Notes under the pieces: generated by a model
The model's database searches: none
What the model saw: the letters and a program-made list of their open reading frames with translations, nothing else
What the model was told of the DNA's origin: nothing
Shown here: positions 52,879 through 64,000 of the stretch, one piece after another
Layout: every line of letters starts with the position of its first letter
How positions within the stretch are numbered: the stretch's first letter is position 1
NCBI GenBank assembly: GCA_028532985.1
Contig: JANCIK010000007.1
Location: 3,100,001 to 3,164,000, forward strand
Length of the DNA stretch: 64,000 nt
Direction of reading: 5' to 3'
Origin: Stropharia rugosoannulata
Taxonomy: Eukaryota; Basidiomycota; Agaricomycetes; Agaricales; Strophariaceae
Position numbers and translations under genes: made by a program

Positions 52879-53787
52879 GATGCATGGATGCGTGCAATAG
52901 TACGGAATACGGATACAATAAGGCTACGCACTGACAGGCGGTGGGCGGGGGTATTAATCTGCACAAGTAAGCTAGCTTGGCCTGGTCTGGTCAGGCCATG
53001 TTGTGTTGATGATGGATGGTGATGATGGAGGAGATAACGTTAGGTGTATAGTGGAACGTCAGGATGCCTGGAGCATGTGGACATGGGAAGAGAGGGAGTG
53101 GGAGAGGGGTGGACAGGTCAAGCGAGGCGAGGGGAGCAGAGAAGGCGGATGGGGGTGGAGAAGATGGAGAGAGGCGAAGAAGGCAGGGCGGGGGTGACAG
53201 GGCATGGGTGCAAGCATCAGGGTGTCTGGGATAGGGGATGGTCAACAGGGAATTCAAACAACGACGGCTAGCACTCACTTTCATGCTGGCCACCTGTGTG
53301 CATCTAGATTCTACAGGTCATGCAACAGCACCCCTCCGTCATCCTTTCCATGGAGCACAATATCCATGCATGGGTTGGGTGTGGTGACTAACGAGCAGTG
53401 GAGGATAAAGTTGGGATGAAGGAAAGCTGCAAGCGGTGCCGTGATGTGGCGGCCATGAACATATCACGTGCTGCATTTAGGGCGGCTCTAGTGGACTTAA
53501 AACGAAGAAAATATGCTTGTGGCAAGTTTGAGCAGAACTTGCCACGAAATTGGTTCAGCTTGAACTTATTTCCCACGCATCATTAATTGGTTATAGCTGG
53601 TGTATGTATGGTATACATCTGTGTAGCAACCAAGTACAACTCTGTAGTACTGTATACTTATAAATAAATAATTTGTAGTGCTACGTAGTTTATGTCATAA
53701 CTATAGGTGCTAGTACGTGCTACAGTGCTACAACAGTCTTACCCTGCGACTATGATCAACTACACCAAAAATCCGGATTTTCTGATG
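52879..53787. other. right arm of the TIR element
   Basis: No gene is supported. It contains GA/GGA-rich sequence at 53,080-53,200 and subterminal GTGCTAC copies near the end. Confidence 0.5.
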
Positions 53788-55508
53788 CGTGTGACTCCGA
53801 GAACTTAAGCGACAGGTACTGGTGTGTCCAGTCGACCAAATGATCCTTGAAAGTGCCCTTAATGAGCTGGTGGAGCAGGTCCGGCATTAGCATCTCGTGA
53901 ATGTCTGCCTGCGGAAAGTTGTAAGTAAATGGCTGAAGAATTTTATCAGTATTGGGCAAGTGGCGTGATGACAATGACTAGTATTTACCGTAATGTCATC
54001 ATCAATTCCGTACTCATCCCATAGCGCCTGAGAATTGAGTACTTCACATAGACCAAGTGTATGGGTACGTGAACGGTTTGGTGAAGGCTGATCAAGGTTG
54101 TTGTGCACAGAAGTGCACCTTCAATTCCGTCAGTATCATGTCGTGAATAGTTACTGTAAACTGACCGTGCACACCATCCTGTAACAATTCCTGCCAGGAA
54201 AACCTGCTCTGGGTAATCGGCAATGTAAGCAGCGAGATCAAAAATAATGCGGCGAAAATAGCCGTCTGGGCATCGTAGGATCTCTGGGGAAGTCATTCCC
54301 GCACGGAGCGAGTCCAACATTATTGCCAAAGATGAATGAAATAATTGATGTTTGAAATTACGAAACTCTGGTGTACCATCTTCAGTCCGTTCACCTAAAT
54401 GAGTGAACACTGTAAGAAGGAACTATAAGATAGGTTAAATGGTGTACACGTACACTTAGGTATTGGTAAAAACCCCAATAACATAACGGAATTACGGTGC
54501 GCACGACGTACAGTGTTGTGCAGGTTGCCAAGCATGAGATACACTGGATGATACTCAACATGGCCGGTCATTACGGAGACTACTGTCTTGTCGCTTCCCA
54601 AAATGATAGGGCAGATCATCGAACCTTTTGTCGTTGGGTCATCCTTGAAAATCCTGGTCTGAATTTTTTTTAGGATGCATATAGTTCAAATAAAAGAATA
54701 AAGACATACACTATGCTGCCATGCATTATTTCCAGACATAAATTCACTCCATTGACGCTTACCCTTGTCATTCAAATGAACATATGCCGCATAGTCAAAT
54801 TCACCATCAAAGTCTTGGTTGTCAAGTAGTTGGGCGACGACAGACGAAGCAGGATGGAAATATGTGTCGTACTTAGCATGCATCCACGAGGGATCCGTCT
54901 TCTTCAGCGGCTGCCCATTGTCGAACTGCGCAGTGTAGCATTTCCATGGAAGCTCGCCTAGATCTATTGCGTCGATTGTCGAATATACGTCATCGTGATT
55001 CTTGAACGCATTACTTGAGGGCTCCTCACTAGCTGCCTCGCGTGAGAGTGCCCATATCTCCAAAAGTTCATCAATGTTCCCTGCAGACATCTGCTCTTTG
55101 CGATACAGAAAATCTGCCAGCCGAAATTGTGTCTCATCTTCAAAAGGAGCCCACCCTTCGCGCGGCTCACGGGGCGGCGGCGGGGTATTTGGTGGAAGAG
55201 CATTTCCTTGAGAATCACATCGCTCTCCTACACATTTCTTAAATATTAGCATTGGACAGATTATTAAGGAGTAACTTACCATTTAGGTATGGGTGAAATA
55301 TTTTTCGCGAAGGGCGAGCGGCTGCAGGAGGTCTGGGTGGTGGGGATGGCGAAGTTCCAGATTGTAAAGTTCCAATTTCATTCCGGTCGGTAGAATCAAG
55401 TATGTTATGGTTTTGGTGGAGTGATCGCACATGGTGAGTACGACCATTTTGGCTTTTGAATGTCCTCGGACATCCAGGAACAACACAAGGTAGTCGTCGA
55501 ATTGACAT
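53788..55508 (-). CDS. Plavaka transposase, 5' part
   Basis: The start at 55508 gives MSIRRLPCVVPGC with a C2H2 zinc finger (C-V-V-P-G-C, then H-H-V-R-S-L-H). Exon 1 ends at 55280 (GTAAGT) and exon 2 starts at 55227. Then come REPREGWAPFEDETQFRLAD, PWKCYTAQFDNG and FMSGNNAWQ. An intron follows, then IFKDDPTTKGSMICPIILGSDKTVVSV, EYHPVYLMLGNLHNTVRRAHRN, and EILRCPDGYFRRIIFDLAAYIADYPEQ. The last exon gives NFPQADIHEMLMPDLLHQLIKGTFKDHLVDW up to SESHA, where the TIR element interrupts. Plavaka enzymes are cut-and-paste transposases of agarics with a CACTA-related core. The rest of the protein is at 35.1-36.5 kb. Apart from the insertion I noticed no disabling mutation. Confidence 0.85.
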
Positions 55509-55710
55509 AAAGGGCGAGCGGCGAGTTTGAGAATCAAGATGAAAGAGTAGAGGAAATTGGGAGGAAATTGGGCTGTATTGTCCGATCAGCGTGATGAATT
55601 GGGGAGGATCGATTGGACAGATTGCAAAAAAAATGTAACACACCTCTGTGACAATCCCTCTTCTACCTTCTTACCACCGTCTACCACTGTGAACATCTCA
55701 GCTTGTTGTC
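55509..55710. promoter_or_regulatory. shared divergent promoter
   Basis: Only 202 bases separate the starts of the Plavaka transposase (minus) and the ten-exon gene (plus), so the two probably share control elements. Confidence 0.5.
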
Positions 55711-58115
55711 ATGCCTAGAGGACGTAAGTTGTGCCTATGTGCCTCTAGAATAATCACAATCAACTCACTCGTAAATAGGGAAAAAATTGACCGATCCAAA
55801 AGCACCAGTTCAGGCAGAAGCGTCTATTGTAGCTCAAGTTGATTCTCGACCAAAACGCGCAGCAGGTAAGTATCTCCCTGGCGAGTCCATCCTCGACACA
55901 CAGCCTCGTGTGCGTCGCACTGCTGCCCAGGTCCAGGAAGACAAAATTCAAGCAGCCAAAGCGGCTTCAATTGCTCATCAACAAGAACTGGCAAGACAAG
56001 ACGCCTTACGGGCAGCTGCAGTTGCAGTTGATGATGCTGCTCAAACGACGGACAAACAGCGCCGAGGAGTAATGGCCGTCAGACCAGACATTGAAGATTG
56101 TGTGATTGACCCGGTACGTGCATACTAACATCTTGTGATATATTATACTTATACAATACCTGCTTCTTTCGTTAGCAATTGCTGCAGCAGTCCGAGGTAC
56201 GTAGCATAACTTACCTGCGACAGCAGCATCCTCTAACTAGCATCCGGGTACTAGGTCCCTATGTTGCAAACTCATGGGGATTCAGATGCTGACAACCTTC
56301 CAGAGTCTTCGGATGACTTCTACCTGTCCGAGGCTAGTATTCCACCGCCTTCGAGTGATACTGGTACTAGTAGAAGCAGTATCCTGGGAAGTGTCAGCCA
56401 CGAATCCAGCCTCGAGTCCATCAGTGATGGCATTGATCCTCACGTAAGTCCGAGGACACTGGGTTCTGGGAAAGCTCCGGTCAGTTGTTCATTCTGACCA
56501 CCATGACCATGGCTAATACGAGGTATAGCGTGGTCATTTACGTGCTACCATTGGCGCACTGCGTACCGTCCCCTTCCACCATGGGATGATTCAAGCATTG
56601 AAAGTGCCTGCCAAGTGCAAGGCAGTTCACAACACTGAAGACGCCGGGGCGCAGGGAAACGATAGTAGCAACACATCCCAAAGGTATGGTCTCTCCTCCT
56701 AAACCTTAAAGCGTCTACTGACTTCTATTTTCTAGCAGCAAACGAGGGCCTAGCAAGAAAGAGGCCATCGGGGGTCTCATGCCGGGGTGGCAATCACGCT
56801 TAGCGGCATCACATTCTAAATCAGATACTTTGCATGCACAGACGCCCATAGCAATGAGTACCGATGCCGAGAGTAACCCAAATGCGGTCAGCGAATTTGC
56901 AATGGAGGAGCCCGTGGCAATGACTGTAGCCCTTCGAGCTTCCAAGAAGTCGATGGTGCGGATGGCAGGGGTAGGCGAACATGTGGGCAAGGCAAAGGTG
57001 AGTATATGCTACACTATTTTCAATGTCACGTATACATATATGAACACTTCTTACTAGGCAGCATTAGCAAAGACTGTCAAGATGGTTGAGCGACCACTTG
57101 GGGCAGTTACATCGGGTCAGCGTCCAAATTGGGTTGTGGCCCATCTTCAGTTGAAGACTGGCCCACATTACACCTTATGGCGCACTCAGTACCACCATAC
57201 CCTGCTCCGTTGGGCCGCTACAGCTCAGGACCCATATGGCACCAATAGTGCGCTCAATGGCGACATCGTGTTGACGATATGGCAAACGGTATTCACAGAC
57301 ATTGATATCCACCAGACTGTTCCGGGCGATGGCATGGCTGCGGATATGTTGATCTCATTGGTATGTGTATCGTCTCATTGATACCTTGTGACTTGTTTAA
57401 CATACATGACTTACAGAGTGGCGACATTCTGCTTGACTGGCGCTGTCAAACCGGCCGCCATGCCATGGAATTAGTGTCAAAATTCTTCCAGAAGTGTGAC
57501 ATGACACCCGAGGAGACAGTCGATTACATTAGCTGTGCTATCGATGGTCCGCCGCCTCGCAAGTTTGCTTTCGTATATCGAAACCCTGGGGCCGGCCCGG
57601 TAAGTCATTGTCCCAGACTGTCAGATTCACGCTTATGAAAATGTCGCTACTAGGGTGAGTCTCCTGGGGGACTTAAAGCTGAAGCAATCATACAGCTATT
57701 CGCGGTCAATATAAAGAAGATGACGCACTCCGTTTTTGAATATGGACACCCTGTGGGCGCTTTGGGGTTATGTATTGCCGCGGTAAGTTTGGTTATTGAT
57801 ATATATGTATAGCTGAAGAGGTTGACTTGGATACAGCTTGAACGGGCATTCACATTATGGCTTAAAGCCGGTGGTCAAGACCCTAACACAATCACGACAA
57901 CAAGCGGCAAGAAGAACGCTATCACGCCGTTTGGTGAGACTGAATGGGGTCCAACCACTCGATCATGGGTTCAAGCAGCGTCACGCCTGTCGGATGAAGA
58001 TTGGGACGAGATATACGAACTGGCCGAGAAGTACACGGGATCACAGGCAAGCGGCAATGACGATGAGGGCGGTAGCGGTGATGGGCATGATGACAGAGCT
58101 GTTATTGAGCTCTGA
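55711..58115 (+). CDS. hypothetical ten-exon gene head-to-head with Plavaka (622 aa)
   Basis: CDS join 55711-55723, 55779-56113, 56176-56196, 56255-56443, 56529-56683, 56736-56997, 57058-57360, 57417-57599, 57654-57782, 57837-58115; all junctions are GT-AG and in phase. The N-terminus MPRGRKKLTDPK resembles an AT-hook. Residues ~15-330 are mostly disordered, Ser/Ala/Glu-rich, with a basic stretch (SSKRGPSKKE). Residues ~350-600 form a folded domain: RPNWVVAHLQLKTGPHYTLW, LLDWRCQTGRHAMELVSKFF, FAFVYRNPGAGP, KMTHSVFEYGHPVGALGLCIAALERAF, TRSWVQAASRLSDEDWDEI. I do not recognise the domain; similar proteins seem to accompany transposases in agarics. The position suggests an accessory gene of the Plavaka element. 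A possible extra intron at 55,866 (GTAAGTATC) would change exon 2. Confidence 0.75.
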
Positions 58116-58128
58116 ACTTAGCGATTTA

Positions 58129-58932
58129 CAGCTGTTTGCAAAAAGGTTGGCACTCCGCGGCCGCGCGTGAAAGGGATAGCAACTCCGACGCGCGAACCCA
58201 ACGCTAGGGTTTCGGCCATTTGCCTACACTGTCTCTCCGTCCATGCTTTCTCCTAAGCTTATTTTCATTATAAATAATTTCTATCCCACTCTGTTCCTTT
58301 GTTAGCTCTTTCCTCCACCCCAAATTCACCTTTATTTGTGCTGATAATAGCAAAATAAACTGATTATACATAATCATTCTAGGAAATATGTTTATATTTA
58401 TTCTGCTTCCTGATAACTGCCTGTATCTGAGAATATATACACCTGAGATTGAACTGTACATTGTTTGTATGTATTTTTGGGTAAAGGAAGGATAAAGTAT
58501 TGGTGGGATTACTATTTACCAATGTTGTACTAATGTATACACAAAAACTCTTACTAGCTGTCGAGTTTGTTAGCACAGGGCACTTCCTCCAACCAATTAT
58601 ATCCAAGTACCAATTTTAAAAAATACATTTCATGCTAGTTGCAGAGCTTGATGCTCACAATATATATATTCACTGTGTAATCTCACATTTATCTGTATTA
58701 GCAATTATTTCTCAGTATCAGGAACAACGGGTCATTTCTGGTTATTAATATCTAAGCATAAGGAGCACACAATATATTTAAGACATTTTTTATTGCCAAA
58801 AGTCCTCAGAATATGCACAGAGTCAGCAAGGAACGGCCATTGGATAGCAAACCCTAATGTTAGGTTTGCTCTGCGGAGTTTCTATTTCTTTCACGCGCGG
58901 CCGCGGAGTGCCAACCTTTATGCAAACAGCTG
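58129..58932. mobile_element. MITE with ~75-bp terminal inverted repeats, TA target site
   Basis: The left arm from CAGCTGTTTGCAAAAAGGTT and the reversed right arm CAGCTGTTTGCATAAAGGTT continue as near copies through GGCACTCCGCGGCCGCGCGTGAAAG to CTAGGGTTT or ATTAGGGTTT. Each end is flanked by TA. The 804-bp element has an AT-rich, non-coding interior. It inserted 11 bases after the stop of the ten-exon gene. TA duplication fits Tc1/mariner-type mobilisation. Confidence 0.75.
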
Positions 58933-58934
58933 TA

Positions 58935-60326
58935 ACAAGATTTGAACATAAAAGTAGTATACAAAGATTTATTAGTACATTCGTCGTTTGTATAGCTGCA
59001 TAATTGATCATTAGTGGCTGGTTTCTACCAGCCAAAAAATTTATTTTGGTGATATCGACATCCCAAGTGTGAACAATTTATCAACAACTTATGACCAATT
59101 ATGTCTACAAGTATAGCACCAACTAAATGCCTATTAACCGTACAATCGTGTTATATAAATGGCCAATTAGGATCTCATCCATACAATTGAATTCGCAATT
59201 TCAGCCCAACTGGATGTACTTTGACACAACTAAGCTCACAACTTCGAAGGTAATCTTACAATCAATTATGAATTGGCTGGCTTGGAAACATAGGCGCTCC
59301 AATTGTACAGGACAACTTTTATTGTACTACTCTACGGAATTGGTGCGGTTGGGTTGCTTGGGGCGAGTTGGAGTCCTGTACAAGTTCCCCCAAGCAGGGT
59401 GTAGACTTGCTGATGGACTATGTAGTAACCGCTACCCCACAGAACCTGTCCCTGCAAATTCTATGGACTACAAATAATATCAAAGCCAGGTACGGATACT
59501 TACGTACAATGGTCAAGCGCCCAAGTCCTTCGTATCCGTTGCGTTTCCAATCAGGTCTGAGGAGCTACTTAAGAGGTCCTCCTGTCGACCAAGGCACCAG
59601 AGGTATCCTTGGTACGCACGTATACCGCCACTTCTTCAGTACCCGTGAGCGATAACAGATGCTCTGTGCATTAGCAGTAGTCCGGAGTGCTCACAAATTA
59701 TCTATTAGTAAACGCCCCACTGAAGGGAGCCAGCATATTAGTAAGTATGCGTGTCTTCCGTGCTATTTACCCTGCCCAGACACCAGTCAGGTCCACTTAT
59801 CATTGGGAGCCATGTGGCCAGCTGACTATGTATGTAAGAGCGGCAGACCCTAATCTGACAGCAGTAACCGTTTCATCTTGAAACCACAAATGTACCTTTC
59901 GTTTTATATGCATGTGTCTATATGACTCTACATGCACTGTGACCTCGCGTGCACAATAAAGATGGTACACGTAATGTTGACCACGGCATAAATACGTCGT
60001 ATGCGCCGAGTGCGCCCATGGCGCCAGTTGCACATTGCATGTCTGTGCTCGGGCGTAGGCACTCTTGTTCCCTACACTTTGTAACTCTATATACATCTTG
60101 AGGCCTTGAGGGTTTGGAGGTCGAACTTTGGTATATCCCCTACTAGTTATAGCATTGTTGTCACTGCATTTCCAGTTGGATGAAACTACACGTCGTACTA
60201 AAAAACATAGTAAATGTCTATCAATGATTTTTTTCCTCCGCCTTTACACCATCTGACTGTTCAAAGCAAATTCGCACGGTCATTCAAAGTTGACCGGTGA
60301 CCTGACCCCCTGGGGGGTATTCGGAA
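58935..60326. other. intergenic, weak ORFs only
   Basis: Two overlapping plus-strand frames at 59.1-59.7 kb (e.g. 59,368-59,655) have coding-like codons but no start, splice pattern or motif I can defend. They may be a gene fragment. Confidence 0.35.
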
Positions 60327-60571
60327 TCAAACTGGGAGTCCAGTTGCGACACAGCTCAGCGTACACATTTGCAAGAAATTGGCAGGGCTATAAAATAAAA
60401 TAAACTCAGCATGAAGGATGCGTTGCATAGTAAGCCATCATACCATGACGGATCGAGCTTGACCATGCATTCCTCGAGAAGTTCAGTGCACTGTTGTACG
60501 CAGGCAGGCTCTTGTGCCATAGCAAGTAGCATGCCGAGGTTCAGAGTGAGCAGAGAAATTGCGAAGCGCAT
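60327..60571 (-). CDS. small secreted cysteine-rich protein (2 exons, 62 aa)
   Basis: Exon 1 is 60571-60444 and exon 2 is 60387-60327; 56-nt intron with GTATGA donor, TTATAG acceptor, phase 2. Residues 1-20 are a signal peptide (MRFAISLLTLNLGMLLAMAQ). The mature ~42 residues carry six cysteines: ACVQQC, LEEC, then PSC, QMC, LSC after the splice. The spacing is reminiscent of small effector-like or CFEM-like proteins, but it is too short for a CFEM domain (8 Cys). Skipping the intron would give a Phe/Leu-rich tail with fewer cysteines, so the spliced form is preferred. The role is unknown. Confidence 0.65.
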
Positions 60572-63500
60572 ATTGTCTGTGATTGGAGAGTTGTAGGCGG
60601 TTGCTGCTACTATGTTGCTAGTAGTATACTGCAGTTGGTCTGGTAGTATATAATGGGTAGCTTATATACTGTTTAATTGAGCCTTGTCTGCGTGAATACG
60701 TAAATGGACGTTGTCAAGATTGATGTCGGAACTACGACGAAGCATGAACGCTAGTCGAAAAGTTCGTTGTTCATGTTGATGATTGCGCCTCACATCGCGG
60801 GAGAACAAGCTATAATAACTGCCTCACGATAGCTACATACTGCGCTAGCTACGTAGAAGCATTTCTCACTTAGGCGTAGACTTTACATATCTGAAAATTG
60901 GAAGTTACTGTAACTACATGGTTCAAAGAACTACATTCATTTGTGGTTGAGCACTTTCGGCTGGTGAGTTAACTACCACTAAAAGCTTATCTTCACTTTC
61001 CAAAGAGCGTTCGAACAACCCAGTGGAGTTTCCGAGGCTGGCGGAAGTGAATCTGTTTCATTACATCATAAACCTAAATTGTTTATCAACATGGACTTCT
61101 TTCTACTTATGGGACATCTGTATCTCTTTGCGACTTGTCCTTTGACTAGAGTAAGTCAATGTGAATCAACTGCTGACCATGGCTAGGTAATCCTTTAGTC
61201 ACTATCAGTGGCGTACTCCTTCTATTTACTTATCCTTGTGGTTCGCATGGTTATTTATGTATAGCCGATCTTATCTCTAACGTTCGTAGACATCTAATGA
61301 CTTACCCGGGCGTGAACTAATATAATACTTCGAGGAGAGACCTCGCCTGGTCCAACTTAACGATCTTGAGCTTTCAAAGCAATTTTAAGTCCATTTCAGT
61401 ATGGAATGAGTCCAGATTGCTCGCGCCGCTGATGGAGCAGAAGGTGCACATGACAAGTCATTGATAGGGGACGCGGAGATGGACTACATCAGTAAGTTGT
61501 CCATTTAGTTTCCTGTTTTGGTCGGTATTTCTGTTTCCGGAAACGCGGATAAGCATTAAACTCAAGAAGTACAATAGAAGCACAAGAAATTTCTATAGAA
61601 AAAGTTATATAATCCTTCCTTGGTTTCCGTATAAAGGAACATAGGTGTTCATGTGTCCTGTTTTGGTTGTTTTATTGGGTTTTATTCCGTTTTTGGGGTT
61701 GAGAAACGGCAAAAAACTAAACGGACAACTTCCTGATGCTACATCTGTTCCTTTATGTCCAGGCTGAGAGCAAATTTTGATTAACCCTCGACTAACCCAT
61801 TGTGCAGCACATCTGACACCCGGATATTAATAAGAATGGTGCTGCTGCACCAACTCTCACTGGCCAATCACAGTGTTTGTAGTTATCAGCCCAATGTCCA
61901 AGATAGCAAATACATCTTGAATCCCAAACATACATATGATCATACATGTCCCAGACTATACAGAAAGAGATAAATTTATGAGATATCCATTAAGTACATA
62001 CTATTCAAAGACATAATTTATATATACTTGACTCTGTAAACTAAGTAGTACACTAGACAAACTGTAATAGTACCATACATGATATCGTTGCATCTCCGAG
62101 TCCGAGTCCTGTCTCTGCGCAGAAAAATGCCTGCAGCACAGACTGCGCGGCGTCATGCGGGACGACAAAGGCCCACACCCAGGGTAGGCGTGATCGCGGT
62201 CGTCTTCCCCGGGCTCGAAGTAGCCTTCGCATTTGCGTTGCCCGAGTTTGAAGAGCTCGACGCCACTACAAAATAGGGTCTATGAGTAAAAATGCACCAA
62301 ACAAGCAGTGAGCTTCAAAAATACTCACATCACATCATTGGTCGCACTGTACCTGCCAAAAGCGAGTGTTATTACTCAGGATGGAATAAAAGAGAACAAA
62401 ACGCACGTGAAGGATGTCGATGACCGCCGCTGCTTACTCCTCGTTATTTAAGCTTGAGTCCAGGCTTCATCGATAAGCTGCTTCTTTGTCTTGTCCTCGA
62501 CCCCGACTCTCCACCAACCTATTTGCTCGACCTGGATACCACCTCTTCTGGCTGCTGCTGCTTCTGCGCCCATATAAAGCCATTTTGTCAGCCTACAACC
62601 ACACCATGGCCCGCATATGATGTGGGTGATGTCGATGTTGCTCCTGTTGCTGAGCATGCTGTTGGCGGCGCACCGTGCTTCAATATTAGAAGCGAGGGCG
62701 TGGCGGTGTTGAACAGGATGGGGAAACTTCCCGTCGCCCACTATGGGGACATGCCACACTCTGTGTAATAGATAGGTAAGACATCTGCACCTTGTAATGA
62801 AGAGATTGATGGGACTAACGGTCGGGTGATTAAGCAGCCTGGGGGCGTACTCACCAGGCCATCCAGCGGCCAAAAGACCCACTGGCGGCATCGAAACCAC
62901 CGTGGGTACTATGTAGATGAAAAGAGAACGCCGTTAGAAATGGTAATCATATTTACTCACTTCGACACTCACCTTCGCGCATCCGTCTGGCGGAGCATGT
63001 CTGATGGCTGTCCAGGAGACGGCCAGCGCTCCTGTTGATATAAGCAATGTCGGTACGTTTGACTAAATCATTCATAGCTTCAAAAATGCTTACTTGTCGT
63101 GCCTACTGCGTTTCTGCCGCTGTATGGCACCATGGATAATTTGCCCATCTAAGAAGAAAATGTAAGACACTCAGGCTGACCCAGCATAAACGAACGGAAA
63201 GAACTTACGACCATCTCGATTGCTGGACACGAATATGGGCTATTGGACATACATGTCGTGTTTTATTCAGTGGCGTCCATGTCTGGAGGACGTTATAGTG
63301 CAACATACCTTCGGCCAAGAAGACAGCACTCAGTAGATTAACTGAGCTGTGGGCGGGAGCTTCCGCGATGGTGGACATAAGCACCGCTATCCCGAGGTTT
63401 AAAAGTTGTATTGTTCGCTCTCTAAACGAGAGCAGCCGCTGAATGTGCAGGCATGCGCTATAATGCAATAAAGTCCCTGGTTAGACGATGTAGACCTTGA

Positions 63501-64000
63501 CACAGGTGTATGGTCTCACTGATCCATTCATATCATGTATCATTGTGCAAGCGTTGGCTCGCGCGAAGGTAGGGGTCTCGGTGTAGTCTCTGGTCTTTCA
63601 GTGGCAGTCTGATGTAATTACGATTAGCTAAGACGTGATTATAGACACAGAATGGGACGTACGAGCAAGTAAACCCCGGCAGAAGTACCGAGTGTGGTCT
63701 ACGGGACGGACTACGAACTAGCGGTATACAGAGAGCAACGGACTCAGGGAATACTCGCGTATGGGGGAAGAGGGCAGCGAAATATGTTCTGGCTATCGAT
63801 CCTCCTCACCGCCTTATATAGAAAATAAGAGCAAAGCAAGCGCATTCCAGAAGCGGCTAGTTGATTTTTTTTTTCAGTTGCTTTGCGTGCGAGGAACAGT
63901 GTGGGTGCAGCGCAGACAGTTTCCATATTAGAGAGGCTCATCTGATGCTGCGGTCTTCTATTTGGGTGCCACTCTGGACATACAGACCGCCTCATGGCCT
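60572..64000. other. no confident gene; possible coding fragments on minus strand
   Basis: Minus-strand frames at 62,079-62,280 (Ser/Ala/Thr-rich tail), 62,448-62,900 and 63,205-63,468 (hydrophobic N-terminal stretch) might be exons of a secreted or GPI-type Ser-rich protein. I could not link them into one phase-consistent model. Confidence 0.3.

Larger units (their letters stand above)
36505..53787. mobile_element. terminal-inverted-repeat DNA element inside Plavaka, itself interrupted by the LTR element
   Basis: The left end is CATCAGAAATCACTGGTTTT and the right end, reversed, is CATCAGAAAATCCGGATTTT. Both are flanked by CG (36503-36504 and 53788-53789), a possible 2-bp target duplication. 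Subterminal GTAGCAC/GTGCTAC copies occur near both ends (36,540-36,680 and 53,640-53,745). Without the LTR element it would be only ~1.3 kb (36,505-36,930 plus 52,879-53,787). No transposase is seen in either arm, so it is likely non-autonomous. The superfamily is not identified. Confidence 0.65.

Noticed and set aside
53003..53271. Arg/Gly/Glu-rich ORFs in the right arm of the TIR element
   Set aside because: Low-complexity GA-rich DNA; the frames reflect base composition.
59127..59655. Overlapping plus-strand ORFs downstream of the MITE
   Set aside because: Coding-like in patches but no defensible start, intron pattern or homology.
62448..63468. Minus-strand ORFs near the right edge, considered as a secreted Ser-rich or membrane protein
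   Set aside because: Fragments fall in different frames and I could not join them with consensus splice sites.
1..64000. CRISPR arrays, tRNA or rRNA genes, bacterial-type operons
   Set aside because: None seen; spliced genes and eukaryotic elements throughout.

Overview
This window is filamentous-fungal DNA, almost certainly from a mushroom-forming basidiomycete (Agaricomycetes). Genes are split by many introns of about 50-60 nt with GTRNGT donors and CTRAY-type branch sites. The recognisable families are an expanded HET-domain protein, a divergent G-protein alpha subunit, an SLMAP/PRO45-like FHA protein, a metacaspase, Plavaka transposase, a Ty3/Gypsy element of a common agaric type, and tyrosine-recombinase (DIRS/Ngaro-like) retroelements. 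I built the gene models by reading splice sites and checking that phase is kept across each join; no expression data were available.  Region 1 (1-36.5 kb) is host sequence with scattered elements. At the left edge lies a DIRS/Ngaro-like retroelement on the minus strand (gag, RT-RNase H with an intron, tyrosine recombinase cut by the window edge). Next come a HET-domain gene (5.2-7.1 kb), a solitary intact RT-RNase H gene (9.2-11.5 kb), and a tandem family of an unrecognised four-exon gene (pseudogene 12.2 kb, copies at 13.2 and 17.7 kb) with a small secreted Ala/His-rich protein gene between the copies. The five-exon FHA/tail-anchor gene occupies 19.7-23.6 kb. A long gene at 24.7-29.4 kb appears to fuse a basidiomycete-specific N-terminal region, a helical TPR-like region and a metacaspase. 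A degenerate G-alpha gene follows (31.3-32.8 kb), then two convergent coiled-coil genes.  Region 2 (35.0-58.1 kb) is a three-layer nest. A Plavaka transposase gene (minus) is cut in two: 5' part 53.8-55.5 kb, 3' part 35.1-36.5 kb. The cut is made by a terminal-inverted-repeat element (36,505-53,787) flanked by CG. That element is itself interrupted by a 15.9 kb Ty3/Gypsy LTR retrotransposon (36,935-52,874) with almost identical 1.39 kb LTRs and a 4-bp target duplication. The retroelement runs on the minus strand (gag, protease, RT, integrase). Between integrase and the 3' LTR it carries a 5.3 kb block of four intact, intron-containing genes in the opposite orientation, each with its own TATA box. 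Throughout the retroelement, and stopping at its ends, the short motif CCGCTG(AGC) recurs at far above chance density. The pol/gag genes carry several frameshifts although the LTRs are nearly identical, while the antisense cargo genes are open.  Region 3 (55.7-64 kb): a ten-exon gene of unknown function lies head-to-head with the Plavaka transposase. It is followed by a TA-flanked 804-bp MITE with long inverted repeats, a small secreted cysteine-rich protein gene (60.3 kb), and about 3.4 kb with no confident gene.
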